From: Liolophura sinensis
Taxonomy: Eukaryota; Mollusca; Polyplacophora; Chitonida; Chitonidae
Assembly (NCBI RefSeq): GCF_032854445.1
Contig: NC_088307.1
Coordinates: forward strand, 17,548,001 to 17,612,000
DNA: 64,000 nt
Direction of reading: 5' to 3'
Positions 11,940 to 25,192 of the stretch are shown here, in pieces (position 1 is the stretch's first letter; each line of letters opens with the position of its first letter). The position numbers and the translations under genes were made by a program. The notes under the pieces are model-generated. The model was not told the DNA's origin and ran no database searches. It saw only the letters and a list, made by a program, of their open reading frames with translations.

Positions 11940-12420
11940 TGTGCACAGTTGGAACTTTGCAGTAAAGGATTCTGCAAAAAAGTTATGTAATGGGTTGTAC
12001 ACTATAGAATTGTGCACGCAACTTGTGTTATGGGTTGTACACTACAGAATTCGGCACACAACTTGTGTTATGGGTTGTACACTAAAGAATTCGGCACACA
12101 ACTTGTGTTATGGGTTGTACACTACAGAATTCGGCACACAACTTCTCTTATAGATTGTAGAATACAGAATTGTCCACACAACCTCTCTTGTAGGCTGTTA
12201 ACTACAGAATTGTGCACACAACTTGTGTTATGGGTTGTACACTACAGAATTCGGCACACAACTTGTGTTATGGGTTGTACACTACAGAATTCGGCACACA
12301 ACTTGTGTTATGGGTTGTACACTACAGAATTCGGCACACAACTTCTCTTATAGATTGTAGAATACAGAATTGTCCACACAACCTCTCTTGTAGGCTGTTA
12401 ACTTTGGATGCTTTGGATTG
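11940..12420. repeat. 40-bp satellite, subfamily 1, with 200-bp higher-order period
   Basis: Tandem 40-bp units of the form GGTTGTACACTACAGAATTC, GGCACACAACTTGTGTTATG. A variant pair of units (with CTTCTCTTATAGATTGTAG and CCTCTCTTGTAGGCTGTTA) recurs about 200 bp apart, near 12141 and 12341. The array is therefore organised as five-unit higher-order blocks. Confidence 0.9.
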
Positions 12421-13611
12421 TGAAACATAGATTTTTGTACAATCTGTGCTCTGGAGTGTACACTCGTGCTTTGCTGCATCATGTACACAACTAGAGCCAT
12501 GGACGACACAATCCAGAACTGAACATAAAACTTGTGCTGTGGACTGTACAATACAAAACTGTACGCACGACTAGTGTCATGGATCACTGAACAAAGAACT
12601 GTGTTTATCGTTTGTGCTATGGACGGTAGAATACAGACTTGTACAACCAACTTGCCATGGATTATATAATATAAAATTGTGTGAACAACATGTGTCAAAT
12701 TTTATAATCCAGAATTGTGTGAACAACATGTTAAGGATTGTATAATACAGAATTGTGTGAACAACATGTGTCAAGGATTGTATAATCCAGAATTGTGTGA
12801 ACGGCATGTGTCGAGGATTGTATAATACAAAATTGTGTGAACAACATGTGTCAAGGATTGTATAATCCAGAATTGTTTGAACAACGTGTAAAAGATTGTA
12901 TAATCCAGCGTTGTGTAAACAACATGTGTCAAGGATTGTATAATCCAGAATTTTGTGAACAGCATGTGTCGTGGATTGCATAATACAGAATTGTGTGAAC
13001 AACATGTGTCAAGGATTGTATAATCCAGAAATGTGTGAACCACATGTGTCAAGGATTGTATAATCCAGAATTGTGTGAGCGTGTAAAGGATTGTATAATC
13101 CAGAATTGTGTGAACAGCATGTGTCGAGGATTGCATAATACAGAATTGTGTGAACAACATGTGTCAAGGATTGTATAATCCAGAGCTGTGTGAACAACAT
13201 GTGTCAAGGATTGTATAATCCAGAATTGTGTGAGCGTGTAAAGGATTGTATAATCCAGAATTGTGTGAACAACGTGTAAAAGATTGTATAATCCAGAGAT
13301 GTGAACAACATGTGTCAAGGATTGTATAATCCAGAACAACATGTGTCAAGGATTGTATGATCCAGAACAACATGTGTCAAGGATTGTACAATCCAGAATT
13401 GTGTGAACAGCATGTATCAAGGATTGTATAATACAAAACAACATGTGTCAAGGATTGTATAATACAGAACAACACATGTCAAGGATTGTATAATACAGAA
13501 CAACATGTGTCAAGGATTGTATAATACAGAACCGTGTGAACAACATTTGTCAAGGATTGTATAATTCAGAACTGTGTGAACATGTGTCAAGGATTGTGTG
13601 AACATGTGCTA
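12421..13611. repeat. 40-bp satellite, subfamily 2
   Basis: About 28 units related to subfamily 1, of the form GAACAACATGTGTCAAGGAT, TGTATAATCCAGAATTGTGT. The first few hundred bases (12421-12700) are strongly diverged intermediates. The 13250-13600 part has shortened units lacking the AATTGTGTG block. The two subfamilies are clearly one lineage. Confidence 0.9.
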
Positions 13612-14573
13612 TAGATCATGAAATCAGAGCTATAAACAGAATTTGTGCTACATGAATGATGATCACACAACTCAGAATTGTACACACAACTTGTTCTATG
13701 GATTGTTGAATGTTAAATGTAAAACTGTGTAGACAACATGTGCTATTCACTATGTAATACAGAATTGTGTGAACAACTTAATTCTGCTACATGGTTGTAT
13801 TGTGCAAAATGCTACATGTGCCAAAGTTGGTCAAATACAGAATAAGACCGCATGCTAAAGATCCTTCAGTAATGAATCTGGTGAACAGTTGATACTATGG
13901 ATCACTGAATACAGAAGTTTGCTTACAATACTGTATAGGATGTGTGCGTGCAAAAATTCTTGCACAATTCTTACATCTGGAACCATTTACTATTTGGAAA
14001 GTGCTGCACAAAACTAGTTATTATTAAGCTATCTGCATAAAAAGGAGTATGTTTTATACATTGCAATAAATTTACATATATCAAGCCATTTGCTTACTAA
14101 TTTATGAAACCCACTATGTCACTTAGGTAATAAATGATATAATTACGTACATGTATTCGGTTTTATGAACTGTTTTGTCACTATGGGGTCGTTTTATTAA
14201 TTAAATTAGCTCTCTGGTCACAGAATTTCCCCTTTTGAGAAAATCAACAACAATTTCAGGTTGTTAATATGACACATAATTAAAACAAATATCTGGTAAA
14301 GTAATGCCTAATATAAGGTCTCCTCTGATAAACCGATTTTTGTACATAAATTGTATTCGAAATTAAACTCTCGGATATACTCTCTTTGTGAGTATTAAGT
14401 CATTAATCCAATTCATGTAATGTGAATTAATGGACAATATCTCCACTGGATTTAGTACTGTTCCAATTCAAAGCTTTAATCAGCAAAAAGGTGCAAAATA
14501 TCTAATAAAGATCATGTCATCATGTGATTTTTCCCAAATATCGGTTTCCCAAGTTTCCATAAGTTCTTTGATA
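13612..14573. other. non-coding stretch beyond the satellite
   Basis: Highly diverged satellite-like units (ACAGAATTGTGTGAACAAC) persist to about 13800. The rest is AT-rich and unremarkable. Confidence 0.5.
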
Positions 14574-14780
14574 TACTGTAAATCTTCGACTTTTTCAGCT
14601 GCCTCTGCAACCAATATTTTGAAACATTCTTACAGAACTATGGGTGCAGAGAGCTGATGTACAGTTTTATGAAACTGCCATCTTTAGTGTCACAAACAAC
14701 TCATTTTCATAATAAATGTATGCATAAAAAAGTGAAAAAAAAGTGCGTTAGAGGTGGAAAAAAATTAAAAATTTAGAGAA
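14574..14780. mobile_element. MITE-like repeat, family B, copy 1 (decayed)
   Basis: Begins TACTGTAAATCTTCGAC. It shares CAACCAATATTTTGAAACAT and the following CAGAACTATGG block with the copy at 39159-39378. The right end is degraded. Confidence 0.55.
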
Positions 14781-14921
14781 CATATAGTAGTAAGCTTTCA
14801 TACTATGCCATTTTTGGAGACATCTTGGGAGTGTTATGCTGTCTAGAAGAGCAAAGTTAATATATGGCAAAGCCCTCAAGATGGAAGACTCCAGGATAGA
14901 GGTAGAGATTCTTTAGATGTG

Positions 14922-15020
14922 TGAGTTCAAGTCCAGCTCATGCTGGCTTCCTCTCCGGCCGTATGTGGGAAGGTCTTCCAGCAGCCTGAGGATGGTCGTG
15001 GGTTTAAACCGGGCTCTGCA
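14922..15020 (+). mobile_element. SINE family 1 fragment
   Basis: Sense fragment with the RNA polymerase III B-box-like GAGTTCAAGTCCAGC followed by the CATGCTGGCTTCCTCTC block. It is truncated before the 3' tail. Confidence 0.8.
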
Positions 15021-15049
15021 CTCAAAGAAACTGAGCTTCTTTGAGTGCA
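15017..15049. repeat. perfect 13-bp inverted repeat (hairpin)
   Basis: TGCACTCAAAGAA, a 7-base loop, then TTCTTTGAGTGCA. It sits at the 3' break of the SINE fragment and may have arisen at the truncation or insertion. Confidence 0.85.
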
Positions 15050-15534
15050 AATAATAAAATGTCTATTACTGTGATATAATTTTACGATAGGAATGATCCT
15101 TTTTTTGACAGGTGGTGTGTTTATACCTATTGGTGGAACTGCATTGGCTTATAAACTTTGAATGCAATTTCGGACAACTGGCTCCTGGTTCCAATGCATT
15201 ACTGTTGAATGACTGAGGTAGTTCGTGTTTCCAGCCGATGTAGCAATTCTAGAGCTCTTTCTCCACCACCTGGTATTTGTTTTTGAAGGAGAATGCAGAG
15301 CACATGAAGTTGTCAAAGTCCTGGTCCATCTAGCAAGTTTATCACAATGTGAGGCATAACGGCAACATCTGGTTTACACCTTTACAATATAAACATAGCT
15401 CACAGCACAGACCCTAAAAGCATTGTGAAGCAGAGGGGAAAAAAACCAGCATCATTCCAAGATTTCTAACTTGGCAGATTTTTTCTTGCTGTCCAGAAAA
15501 AAGAATTCTTCTTAGGGAGTGGATATATATATAT
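15050..15534. other. non-coding stretch
   Basis: No supported feature apart from a short TA-rich tract near 15523-15542. Confidence 0.5.
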
Positions 15535-15722
15535 ACTATATACGCCTTAAAAATATGTCCCCCAAAAGTGCATTTTTTGAGGCAAATAAATGTCACAAAA
15601 TTTTATATTTGGTGCTAAAATTTACATTTGCACATTATCCCACCATCATCCAATCAAAGCTCAAACCACCTTTATAAGATGAATAGAACTGAGCAACTTA
15701 GTCATGGATGGAATTTTAAGTC
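15535..15722 (-). mobile_element. MITE-like repeat, family A, copy 3
   Basis: Antisense copy starting near CCTTAAAAATATGTCCCCCA and ending near ATGGATGGAATTTTAAGTCA. It shares the family's GGCAAATAAATGTCA block. Confidence 0.6.
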
Positions 15723-16377
15723 AAGTACAATACAGTATAACACATAAAAAAGAAAATGGGTAAGTTTCTTTTTCTGCCATGTAACCTAACAAATGACACG
15801 GGCGAGTAAAATTCAGTCTGAGAGTGACATAGCTGTGAGGACATGAGGATTCCTGTTCATTTTCTCCACATGTCGACAAGGCATACACAAGTGCTGTTAT
15901 CACATTTCAAAGAAGTATGCTGCGAGGGAAAACTGATGAAGTTTCAACTTCATCATTAACATCAGTGTTAAAATAACCCAATGAATACATGCATAAATAC
16001 TTTACGTGTCACTATGAATAGGGTTAAAACCTGGCAGAAACAAAAAGAAAACTGCTTCCTTTCCAATGAACATTCCTGCGATGCTATCATGCTTCTCAAA
16101 CTTTCTTTCAACATGTACCATTTATAATCCAAAAATAAACAAAGCCATTATCTCTTTTTCGTTACCTTTCACTGGTTTTGACACACACTTAAGCAGCTCC
16201 AAGATTTCACAAAGTTGCAAAAAAGCTGAATTACCCAGCAGGAGTGTGTCAAAATTTGCACACATCTCATTAGTACCATGGTTATACACACATATACTTA
16301 ACTTAATCATGAAATCCTGCAAGAAAGACGCTCATCTAGTAATAACAGATGGAACATTCACAAGTGAAGTCACACCA
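15723..16377. other. non-coding stretch
   Basis: An ATG-initiated ORF enters the following array from 16066, but its unique 5' part has no family features. I see no gene here. Confidence 0.5.
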
Positions 16378-17435
16378 ACAATCCACCAAATGTACACAAC
16401 AGCCACATCTACCATACACCAGAGGTACACAACAGTCACATCTACCATACCCCAAAGGTACACAACAGTCACACCTACTGTACACCAGAGGTACACAAGA
16501 GTCATATCTACCATACACCAGAGGTACACAAAGTCACCTATACTATACACAACAGTCACATCTACCATACCCAAAGGTACACAACAGTCACACCTACTGT
16601 ACACCAGAGGTATACAACAGTCACATCTACCATACCCAAAGTGTACTCAACAGTCACACCTACAGTACACCAGAGGTACACAACTGCAACATCTACCATA
16701 CCCAAAGTGTACCCAACAGTCACACCTACAGTACACCAGAGATACACAAGAGTCATATCTACCATACAATAGAGGTACACAAAGTCACCTATACTATACA
16801 CAACAGTCACATCTACCATACCCAAAGGTACACAACAGTCACACCTACTGTACACCAGAGGTACACAACCGCAACATTTACCATACCCAAAGTGTACCCA
16901 ACAGTCACACCTACAGTACACCAGAGGTACACAACAGCCACATCTACCATACACCAGAGGTAAACAAAGTCACATATACCATACACAACAGTCACACCTA
17001 CTGTACACCAGATGTAGACAACAGTCACGCCTACACAACAGTCACACCTACCTTACACCAGATGTACACAACAGTCACACCTACCATACACCAGATGTAC
17101 ACAACAGTCACACATACCATACACCAGAGGTACACAACAGTCACACCTATCATACACCAGATGTACACAACAATCACATCTACCTTATACCAGATGTACA
17201 CAACAGTCACACATACCATACACCAGACGTACACAACAGTCATGCCTACACAACAGTCGCACCTACCATACACCAGATGTACACAACAGTCACACCTACC
17301 ATACACCAGATGTACACAACACAGTCGCACCTACCATACACCAGATGTACACAACAGTTACACCTACCATACACCAGATGTACACAACAGTCACACATAC
17401 CATACACCAGAGGTACACAACATTCACACCTACAT
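16378..17435. repeat. 33-bp minisatellite array, stop-free in several frames
   Basis: About 32 units of CACACCTACCATACACCAGA, TGTACACAACAGT with many shortened units. The unit is a multiple of three with no stop in any plus frame and in two minus frames. This produces a 476-codon ORF (16066-17496) and several overlapping shorter ones. Different units are shifted in frame by deletions, with no bias toward keeping one reading, so coding is unlikely. Confidence 0.9.
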
Positions 17436-20400
17436 GTACCATATAAAAAGGTCACACACACACCGAGCTTTTAGAAAGGACAAGACTGTTACATAGAGAT
17501 TATCATGGCAGTGCGTGATCCACAATGATGTATCAAAATTAAGTTATCTGAGGTCAGGCTCAAACAACGAGCAGATATTGACACAAATTTGCGGAGAAAG
17601 CACTGTGGTGATGATCTCAATGAACAAGCAATGAACCAGAATAAAATGACTAACTTACAAGTTCAACAATGGCACCAAAGAGCCAGTTCGCGTCATTTGT
17701 AAACACCCAAATAAACATTGTTCATTATAAATATTAAATTACGCAACAGAAAGTGAAAGCAGATATTAGAACTGATTAAAACTTATTGGTTGATGATCCT
17801 TGACGAATAACCATAGTTTTAAACAATATCAGCACATTTTCATTGGGTATCACTTACACCACACGGAATCCCAGAAACAGTGCTGACATCACCGTGGAGG
17901 TTACGTCAGAATATCATTAAATGTATAATTCACAACAAAAGCACAAACAAATCAAATCTCAAACTGGAACATAACTGAACAAAGCTGAAAAAAAAAAAAT
18001 ACAATTACTGCAGCTCTCAACAATGCCCGTGATGGTGAAATTTCAGCTTGGTAAGAATTCTCAGGATTGCTGGTGAATTTGTTTTTTATTGCTTGTTGTA
18101 CGTTTATCACCACTACGCATCCCAAACACAGTTCAAGGGGTTTTCCCTCATAAAGGTCACAGAGTTCAAAGTAGTCTAAGAAGGAGTGCTGACTTCATCA
18201 TCTGACACAAAACATTATAGCCAATGGCTGTATCAGATGCCGTAGACAATTAGGCGTACGATAAATACTTTTATTGGTAAATTATAGTGTGTGCTTTTTC
18301 ATTTGGATGTTTTCTCTGAGGAATTTTGGTTAAGTACCAAAAAATGTGCAACTTTTACATTCATTGTATACCAGGATACACATGTAAATGTGTCATAAGT
18401 TGCCTATTTCGTGCAAAAGTTTTGTCAGGTAATAGTAAAATATCACTATATACAGTTATAACCAAACATTTATTTCATAATTTGATTGGTATTTTATCCT
18501 GCGCTGAAAAATAACAAAAAAACGATTCATAATGCTTTCACCTCCTTTTCATCTTCAAATGATGTTTATTAAAGCATATTTTCTTATTTTACGGTTGTTC
18601 AGAAGCCCAGATTCTAAGGTACTCTCTGTCCCCCCCCCCCAACAAAATAACACCCAAACCTGCACAAATCACTCTTGATTACAAAGTTACACTAATTGCA
18701 TTGAACAGTGCAGTTTTATTACATGTCAGGCCATCATTTGAATTCATAAATGGCAACTCAAAAAGAATTCATTTTTATCTCATTCCTTTCACAAACATTT
18801 ACCCACATGTGAACTAACAAGTTTTTATTATGGACAGTTTACAGTTGTTCCCACATACTCCCACATACTTCCCACATACTTCCGCAGGAGGGATATGATA
18901 AGATATCATTCCAACTGAGACAAATATGTGAAACATCAAAAGTTGAGGGGTTCTGCAAATTGCCCAAGCTAACAGTATATGAAAAGAAAACTGATGATGT
19001 CTGGGTCTACTGCTAAAGATGTCTAGTGACATCTGGACTTTTCCGAAAATTATCTGGTAACTGAACAAATTATACACAGCTGGAAACTGTAGGGACCCAG
19101 CAGAAACCTAAGCCGTAACCCAGGAATGAGTAGAAAGTCCCTGTCATCAAGTCTATTATCTGTTATTCATCGCGGAGTCTTACACAGACCATGGGTTCCT
19201 CCGCAGTCAAACAGAACTATGATCTCGATGGGGCAAAATAAATCTAACACAGCTGGGGCAAAGGGGAAACCCTTGTCCAAAGAGAAAGAAAAAACTTTTT
19301 AAAAAGGGGTAAACAAATTTTAAGCTGATGTTCTTGTCATAAACTGTATTAGCTAACACTTATCATGGAAAAACAGAGGACGCCACTTTGTAATTCAATT
19401 CCTGTGCTAAGGCTCTAATGCAGTATCTACTCTTTGTTTCCGTTGAATCATCCATCACCTATTCTGACCCAGGAGAAAAATCTGCAACAACTGACAAGGC
19501 CAACTAACTCACTCGAAACTTTTGTAAATCACTGATCACAGTTGATGTGGTGACAGGCACCCACACATGCATTAGTTTCTACATTCTGCACATAAACATA
19601 TAAATTTTGGAAAATATCATTAAGGTTATTATTACAAGAATAAAAAAAGGCAAAAAATATGTTGATAAGTACACAGATGGTTAAGTAATTTTTGGCCAGA
19701 CCAGGAATTCACTATAGCCTGCTGAGAGCTATATAAAAAGCTAAAACCACGTAAGAAGTCAATGTTTCTGCAATTACTTAAGATATCGGCTCATCTTTAT
19801 GAGGATGAGATACTATCCTGAGAAGGAAGGGAAGAAAACAGGTCATCCTGATGACATAATGTAATTTGAGAAATATTTAATGCACAGCTGCATTTTTCTG
19901 CCAAACAGAGTAATGGAACATAAATCAAGACGAAAAAAAAAAAAAAAAAAATTCTTAGATAACAAATTACACATCTGTTTATCTGGGCGTTCATCTCATG
20001 TTAATCAAAATTCTCAGAGAAGTGACATCAGTTCTGGGACACTCAAGCGTCATTTCATAACCGTTTCTGTACGTCGTCAAGACGTGTAAGTGATAATCAT
20101 ACTCATACATGTACAGAGACCGAGAAAAGCATTCCATCCAAAAAAACAGATGTATACTGAAAATTGAAAAGTAGTAAAAATGAAGCTAAGAACTGAAAGG
20201 TTTGCATCTAAAGCAAAGGTGTTTCTCTTTGATTTTCCCAAATCCCGAGCATCAATGGTTACTTATTTACCCAACTAAAGGTTGCAGTTCACCTACTGCC
20301 GCATTGTTGGCATAACCACCATATAAATAAATGTATATTTATTTACAAATGTCTGATTACAAGGTTTTAAACACTATGCTTGGCATAAAATACAAGCGAG

Positions 20401-23343
20401 GTAACTGATTAGAAACACATTTCTATTACCATATTACCTCGAAAGGCATTTCTCTGAAATGACTGTGCTTGTCTACTACACAAGAAGTCATTTAAGTTAA
20501 TAATAGCATTAAATGCTTAAATTACATTTACACTAAATATATTATAGTTTTCTCACTTACCCCTATTGTTTTGCCTGTAAGAGGACGTTCTTCCCACAAA
20601 GTTTCTCACTAAATTCCCGTAAGGTAGCAAAATTTCGACTTAAAGCACATACCCATGCGATTCACATGTATTTGTTTGCAACAAAATGTGAAATGGTGCA
20701 TTTTTCTCGAGAAAATCTTAACGAAATGTAGAATTTCACTTTTAGCCCCTCTTCTGCAGATTAAAATTTCCCATTTCTAAAAGTTTCTAAAAAAGACATT
20801 CTCCCCTGGTGCCAGTGAACCATGCCATATTTACAAAACAAGGTAATACATAGCTGACTATAGTTTCTAACAGCCAAAGGCTTTGCTGGTCTTGTAGACT
20901 GCAGATGTACATTCTATCAACACTCCCATGTTACCTACACAGCAAAGTTCTGCATTGTGAACAAATTACAGGAACAGGGTATTAACAGCACAGTTCAAAA
21001 GTTCAGATAGCTTTTTCCCCCTGTACAGGGGTTAAGAGTATCCTATCAAAATAAGGAAAATCAGTTAATGAAAACACTTGCTGTGAATGTTTCTGTCATT
21101 AAAACTGTCATCAAATCTACCACCCCACTCCCAGCCATGGCCAACAGGAGCAGGAATTTAGCTTAAACCCTCTTTACACAGGTGACAAACAGATCAAGGC
21201 AAATCAAGCCCCCAAAATCTCCAACTTCAATGCTGATTATTATTCTTAAAAAAAAGTTCCAACTAGAACAATTTATTACCCTTAAAATAAAATAAAGACA
21301 CTTTGATGAAATCATGCACTCATGATGTTTGGTCTCTCATTATTAATAATTATTGGTACATTTGATGACAGTGTAACTAGTGAATAATATGCAGACAGCA
21401 ATTTTTATGATGGGGAAGAAATACAAGGTCGGCCACAGCATGTCATTAATTTCTGATGCCCCTCAACTTTGGGACACCTCACTACATAAATATAGATGCA
21501 ATAATCCAATGACTATAGAAAATACACACAATCTACCAAAGCCGTAATGTTTTAATTTCTACATGTAACACGGTTTTTGACATTTGGTTTTTAATATTTA
21601 TTCCAGGAAATGAGCATCAAGGCACAATAAACTCTTTTAACCTTGATGTTCATGTAAATTGGATGACCTGACTACGCTATATTAATTCTTCTACACATGA
21701 ATATCCTGTCAGGTAAAACCATAGTGAAAACAGATTTATCTTTGTACTATGGTAGGCCTACTAACCATGTGACATCCTGCCCTAGCTGTACACACATTTG
21801 TGTCACTGGACGGAATAGTCCAGTGTTTTGGTTGACATAAATTTCATCCTGACACACACACACACACAAAATACATGTACAGGTAGTTTTCACAAACATT
21901 TATACATGTAGAGCCTGATAGAGTCCCAGGCCATTTCTGACCTGTCCTCTTCCTGCCATTACATAGTAAATGAGAGAAGGCCCCTCAGACATATCCTCGT
22001 TGGGGGTTACAGAATGTCATGACCTTTGACCCAGGCAATCACAATCTCCAAGATCACAGGTCAATGTCAATAAAATGAGATACCTCAAAAATAAATAAAA
22101 GTCCTTCAGTAGAAAAACTAAATTGGGCAGATCTGCACTCATTTTACAGTTTAAGAAACATGATAGATGAATTAGTCAGATTTAACTTTTCATGAAGCCT
22201 TGGTCAGTGGCACTTGCACAGATCAGCTTCTCGTTGAAGATGCCAAAGGCTGATGGTTCATTCTACCACCCTGCCACCACAAAAATTCCTGGGTATGGCT
22301 TTAAACACCAATCAAATCAATAAAGACCTGGGCAGTTAGAGGTAACAATATCTTAATTAAAAGCTCTTTCACATTCACCTCATGCTAGCTTGTTCAGATG
22401 ATATATATATACTGCTACTTTCTTCACCTACATCTATGCACGTCCCTGCTTTCATATAAGTGAAAAATTCTTGAGTATGAGACAAAATTTGGAAAAAAAA
22501 AATATCTACATGACTTTTGCCCTCTTTTCCAGAGCATTACATTGTTAAATATGATGTAGGAAGAAGTTAACAAAACATCTGACTTTGCATCACGGATTGT
22601 ATCAGTCCAACATCGACTTGTCTCCATGTCAGTAAATAAAAAACTCAGTGAAACTCTATACTGTTTGTACATACATGGGAATATTTGGAAAATGCCAATT
22701 GACACTCCTAAGCAACAGACATTTCCCCAAATTATACAGCTCGCTGTGAGTACATTTGGTTTTGAAGCAAACTAAGGTCATACGACCTTTCATATTATAT
22801 ACCCATTTCAGTGAGAATCTAAGTTTAGAGTAATTTAAATGGCATTGACCTTTCACCTTTGACATTGGGAAATTATAAAAACAGCTGACTTCCTGTGTGC
22901 TAATACATAATTAGTCGAGAGTAAGAGTGTATTCTAATTGTGAAATCCTGACAAAGTACTTGAACCTCTTAAAAATACAACACCCAGGGGCGTTGAAAGA
23001 CAAGGGATTGGGGATTTCAAGAACCTCCTCAAGAAAAAGCACACAGTAACGTGCCTCAGAAGAATTTATAACCTACATGTAACCATAAAGCATTGTTACA
23101 CATAACAATATGTTGTTGTGGCACAAAATGTTTCATTCATTTGCTTCAGAAATAAATGCATTTTTTGCATTTTTGATATTGCTTTAGAACTTGTTTGATG
23201 TATTTTAAATATTTTTTGTAAATATTATAAACCTGTTTTGCTTTTGCAATATATGTCCCCTATAGGTTTGAGCCATCAGAATAATAGATTAGCAGCCATA
23301 ACTTTTTAGAAAATGGATGAAATTGACCCTAGTGCAAACTTAA
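17436..23343. other. 5.9-kb stretch without recognised genes
   Basis: I looked here on both strands for further hemicentin exons (Ig cysteine/tryptophan spacing, phase-1 boundaries) and found none I can support. It contains a poly-C run at about 18631-18640, poly-A near 19935, a short CA repeat near 21855 and decayed SINE family 1 3' ends near 22262-22325 and 22450. Confidence 0.45.
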
Positions 23344-23565
23344 TACCCTAATTCCTCAACCCCACATATGAGAGAGGAACTTTCAGTGCAATTTATGCAC
23401 ATTTTAAATTTGATTTTGGAGACAAAACTACACTTGTTGGATTAATTAGCCCGTTTCAGGGTATCACAATAAGTGTTATTCTATCAGTCAACACAAAACA
23501 ATGCCTTCGGAATATGCTTGAATAAACACCTAGAAAACTTGCAAAAAGGTTGAAGAATTACAGTA
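23344..23565. mobile_element. MITE-like repeat, family B, copy 2
   Basis: Begins TACCCTAATTCCTCAACC and ends GGTTGAAGAATTACAGTA, so the ends form an imperfect inverted repeat. It shares ACTTTCAGTGCAATTT and ATATGCTTGAATAAACACCT with the copy near 63300-63507. Confidence 0.7.
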
Positions 23566-24928
23566 TGTAACTTCATCATGAAGTCATGTGCCAAGTTTTA
23601 ATTCAGAATAACCAACTGTTTTGAAGAAAAACCACAAAAAAAGTGAAAACTACTCCATAATGTGACAAAAACGTCCATGATTTTGGTGAAAATCATGTAA
23701 ATCATGAACAAGACCTGTATATCATTAAGATGGAGCTAAGTATCAAGTTTGAACAAAGAAGTCCAGAAAACTTTCATAGTTTTTGAAGAAAAAAGCCTGA
23801 ATCTCAAACTTGATCTGTAACTTGTGATGGTGAAGCCAACTGCCAAGTTTCAATTCATTGGAACAATCAGAAAACTGATTCTTGACAGACTGACATGACA
23901 AGGTTTAAAGAGATATATTGCCGACAGCGAAAAAATTGTGCTGCTAGATTAAATATGACCAACACAGAGTTAACACCTGCAGATGTATATAGTGACACTT
24001 GAATGGACAATTGAGTGTTCATTTTTATCCGGGGTTTTCCCTTCATCATTTTTTGGAAAATACAATTTCAAGTCATGAGTTAAGTGCAACTCATTATTGT
24101 ATTTAGCTGAATCAACTAAAAATTTCTGAATTTCTCACAGCAATTTGTCCCTTTACACTCATGGTCCCCTCCATTATCAATAGAGGACTAATACGACCAA
24201 CTTCATCTTCATTTTTTGCTTATATTGCATCAAGCCTTGAAACACAGCACATTTATACCTCGACCTAGAAACTACCAAACGTTACACATTTATTTCTACT
24301 ATCGCTACATGCATTAACTCTCATATCTACAGACAGCAACATATAAAAATAAATACAACATGGTATTTAATGTTTTCTTACTCACCTGATCAGTATGACA
24401 ACAAGAAATATTATTTTGCTACGTTTTATTCCCGCTGTTCATGAAAAGATTGATGCTATGCATTAGTGTACCAGTACTATTTGAAGATAAGCCAGTCTAC
24501 TCCAGGTCAGCTCTGGCTTCAGACTGATCCTGTCATGTGATCTCTGCTAAAGCCTGCGGTCACTCATGACTGCTGATTGACATCACCTATGATCCACCGT
24601 GGCATTTCTGAATGTATACCAGTGACCTGCACTGGTAGGGTGCAGTGAACCTGAGCAGAATGCTCCCTCTGTCTATGAAGGGAGACAACCTACAGCTAGT
24701 CACGTACTACATGTATATCGCACTGTGTATTTTATAAACCATGCATAAAACACCAGTTTGCTGTTATAAAAAAGAATGCAATGGACATGGGATGTTAGAC
24801 AATGGAGAATAAACAACTGAAAAATCCCTAAAACAATTTAAATTAAAATGTCTGTTGGTGTATTACGACACAAACAACATTTTCATAAAAGACAGATAAA
24901 AGTCAAGTTATATAATCAGCAAACTCAC
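23566..24928. other. non-coding stretch, presumed hemicentin intron
   Basis: It lies downstream of the last visible hemicentin exon. Nothing exon-like is seen. AATAAA on the minus strand near 24430 could end a transcript that reads through the donor at 24928, but this is only a possibility. Confidence 0.4.
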
Positions 24929-25192
24929 CAATGAAGTCAAGGCTGGCAACCATTTTGTTTTGTCCTGCCGTGTTTGTCACCAAACACTCGTAGTTTCCTT
25001 CGTCCTCGCGGCGAATGTCCCTGATCGTGAGCAGAGTACCGCGAACATTCATGCGAGGATGAGAGATTGGCAAGCCTCCCTTTAACCACTGGACGGAGGG
25101 GAGTGGAAATCCCAGGCCCGTACAATTTATCGTAATTGTCTCCCCTTCTACAAAGTTCTGGCGCTTAGGTTTCACCTTTGCCAAAGGAGGAA
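24929..25192 (-). CDS. HMCN: hemicentin exon 11: Ig3, last visible exon
   Basis: A whole Ig domain in one exon: [26 protein letters not shown], ending SLDFIG. Phase 1 on both sides, with acceptor TTTTTTTCAG and donor ATTG|GTGAGT. Intron retention would add seven residues and stop. Confidence 0.93.

Noticed and set aside
11940-13373. Cluster of 60-140-codon ORFs on both strands
   Set aside because: All are readings of the 40-bp satellite.
16066-17496. 476-codon ORF as a threonine/histidine-rich repeat protein
   Set aside because: It is a by-product of a 33-bp array without stops. The unique N-terminal part has no recognisable features.
22424-22865. Minus-strand ORFs as a missing hemicentin exon
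   Set aside because: No Ig cysteine and tryptophan spacing and no phase-1 splice pair. Part of one is a decayed SINE end.
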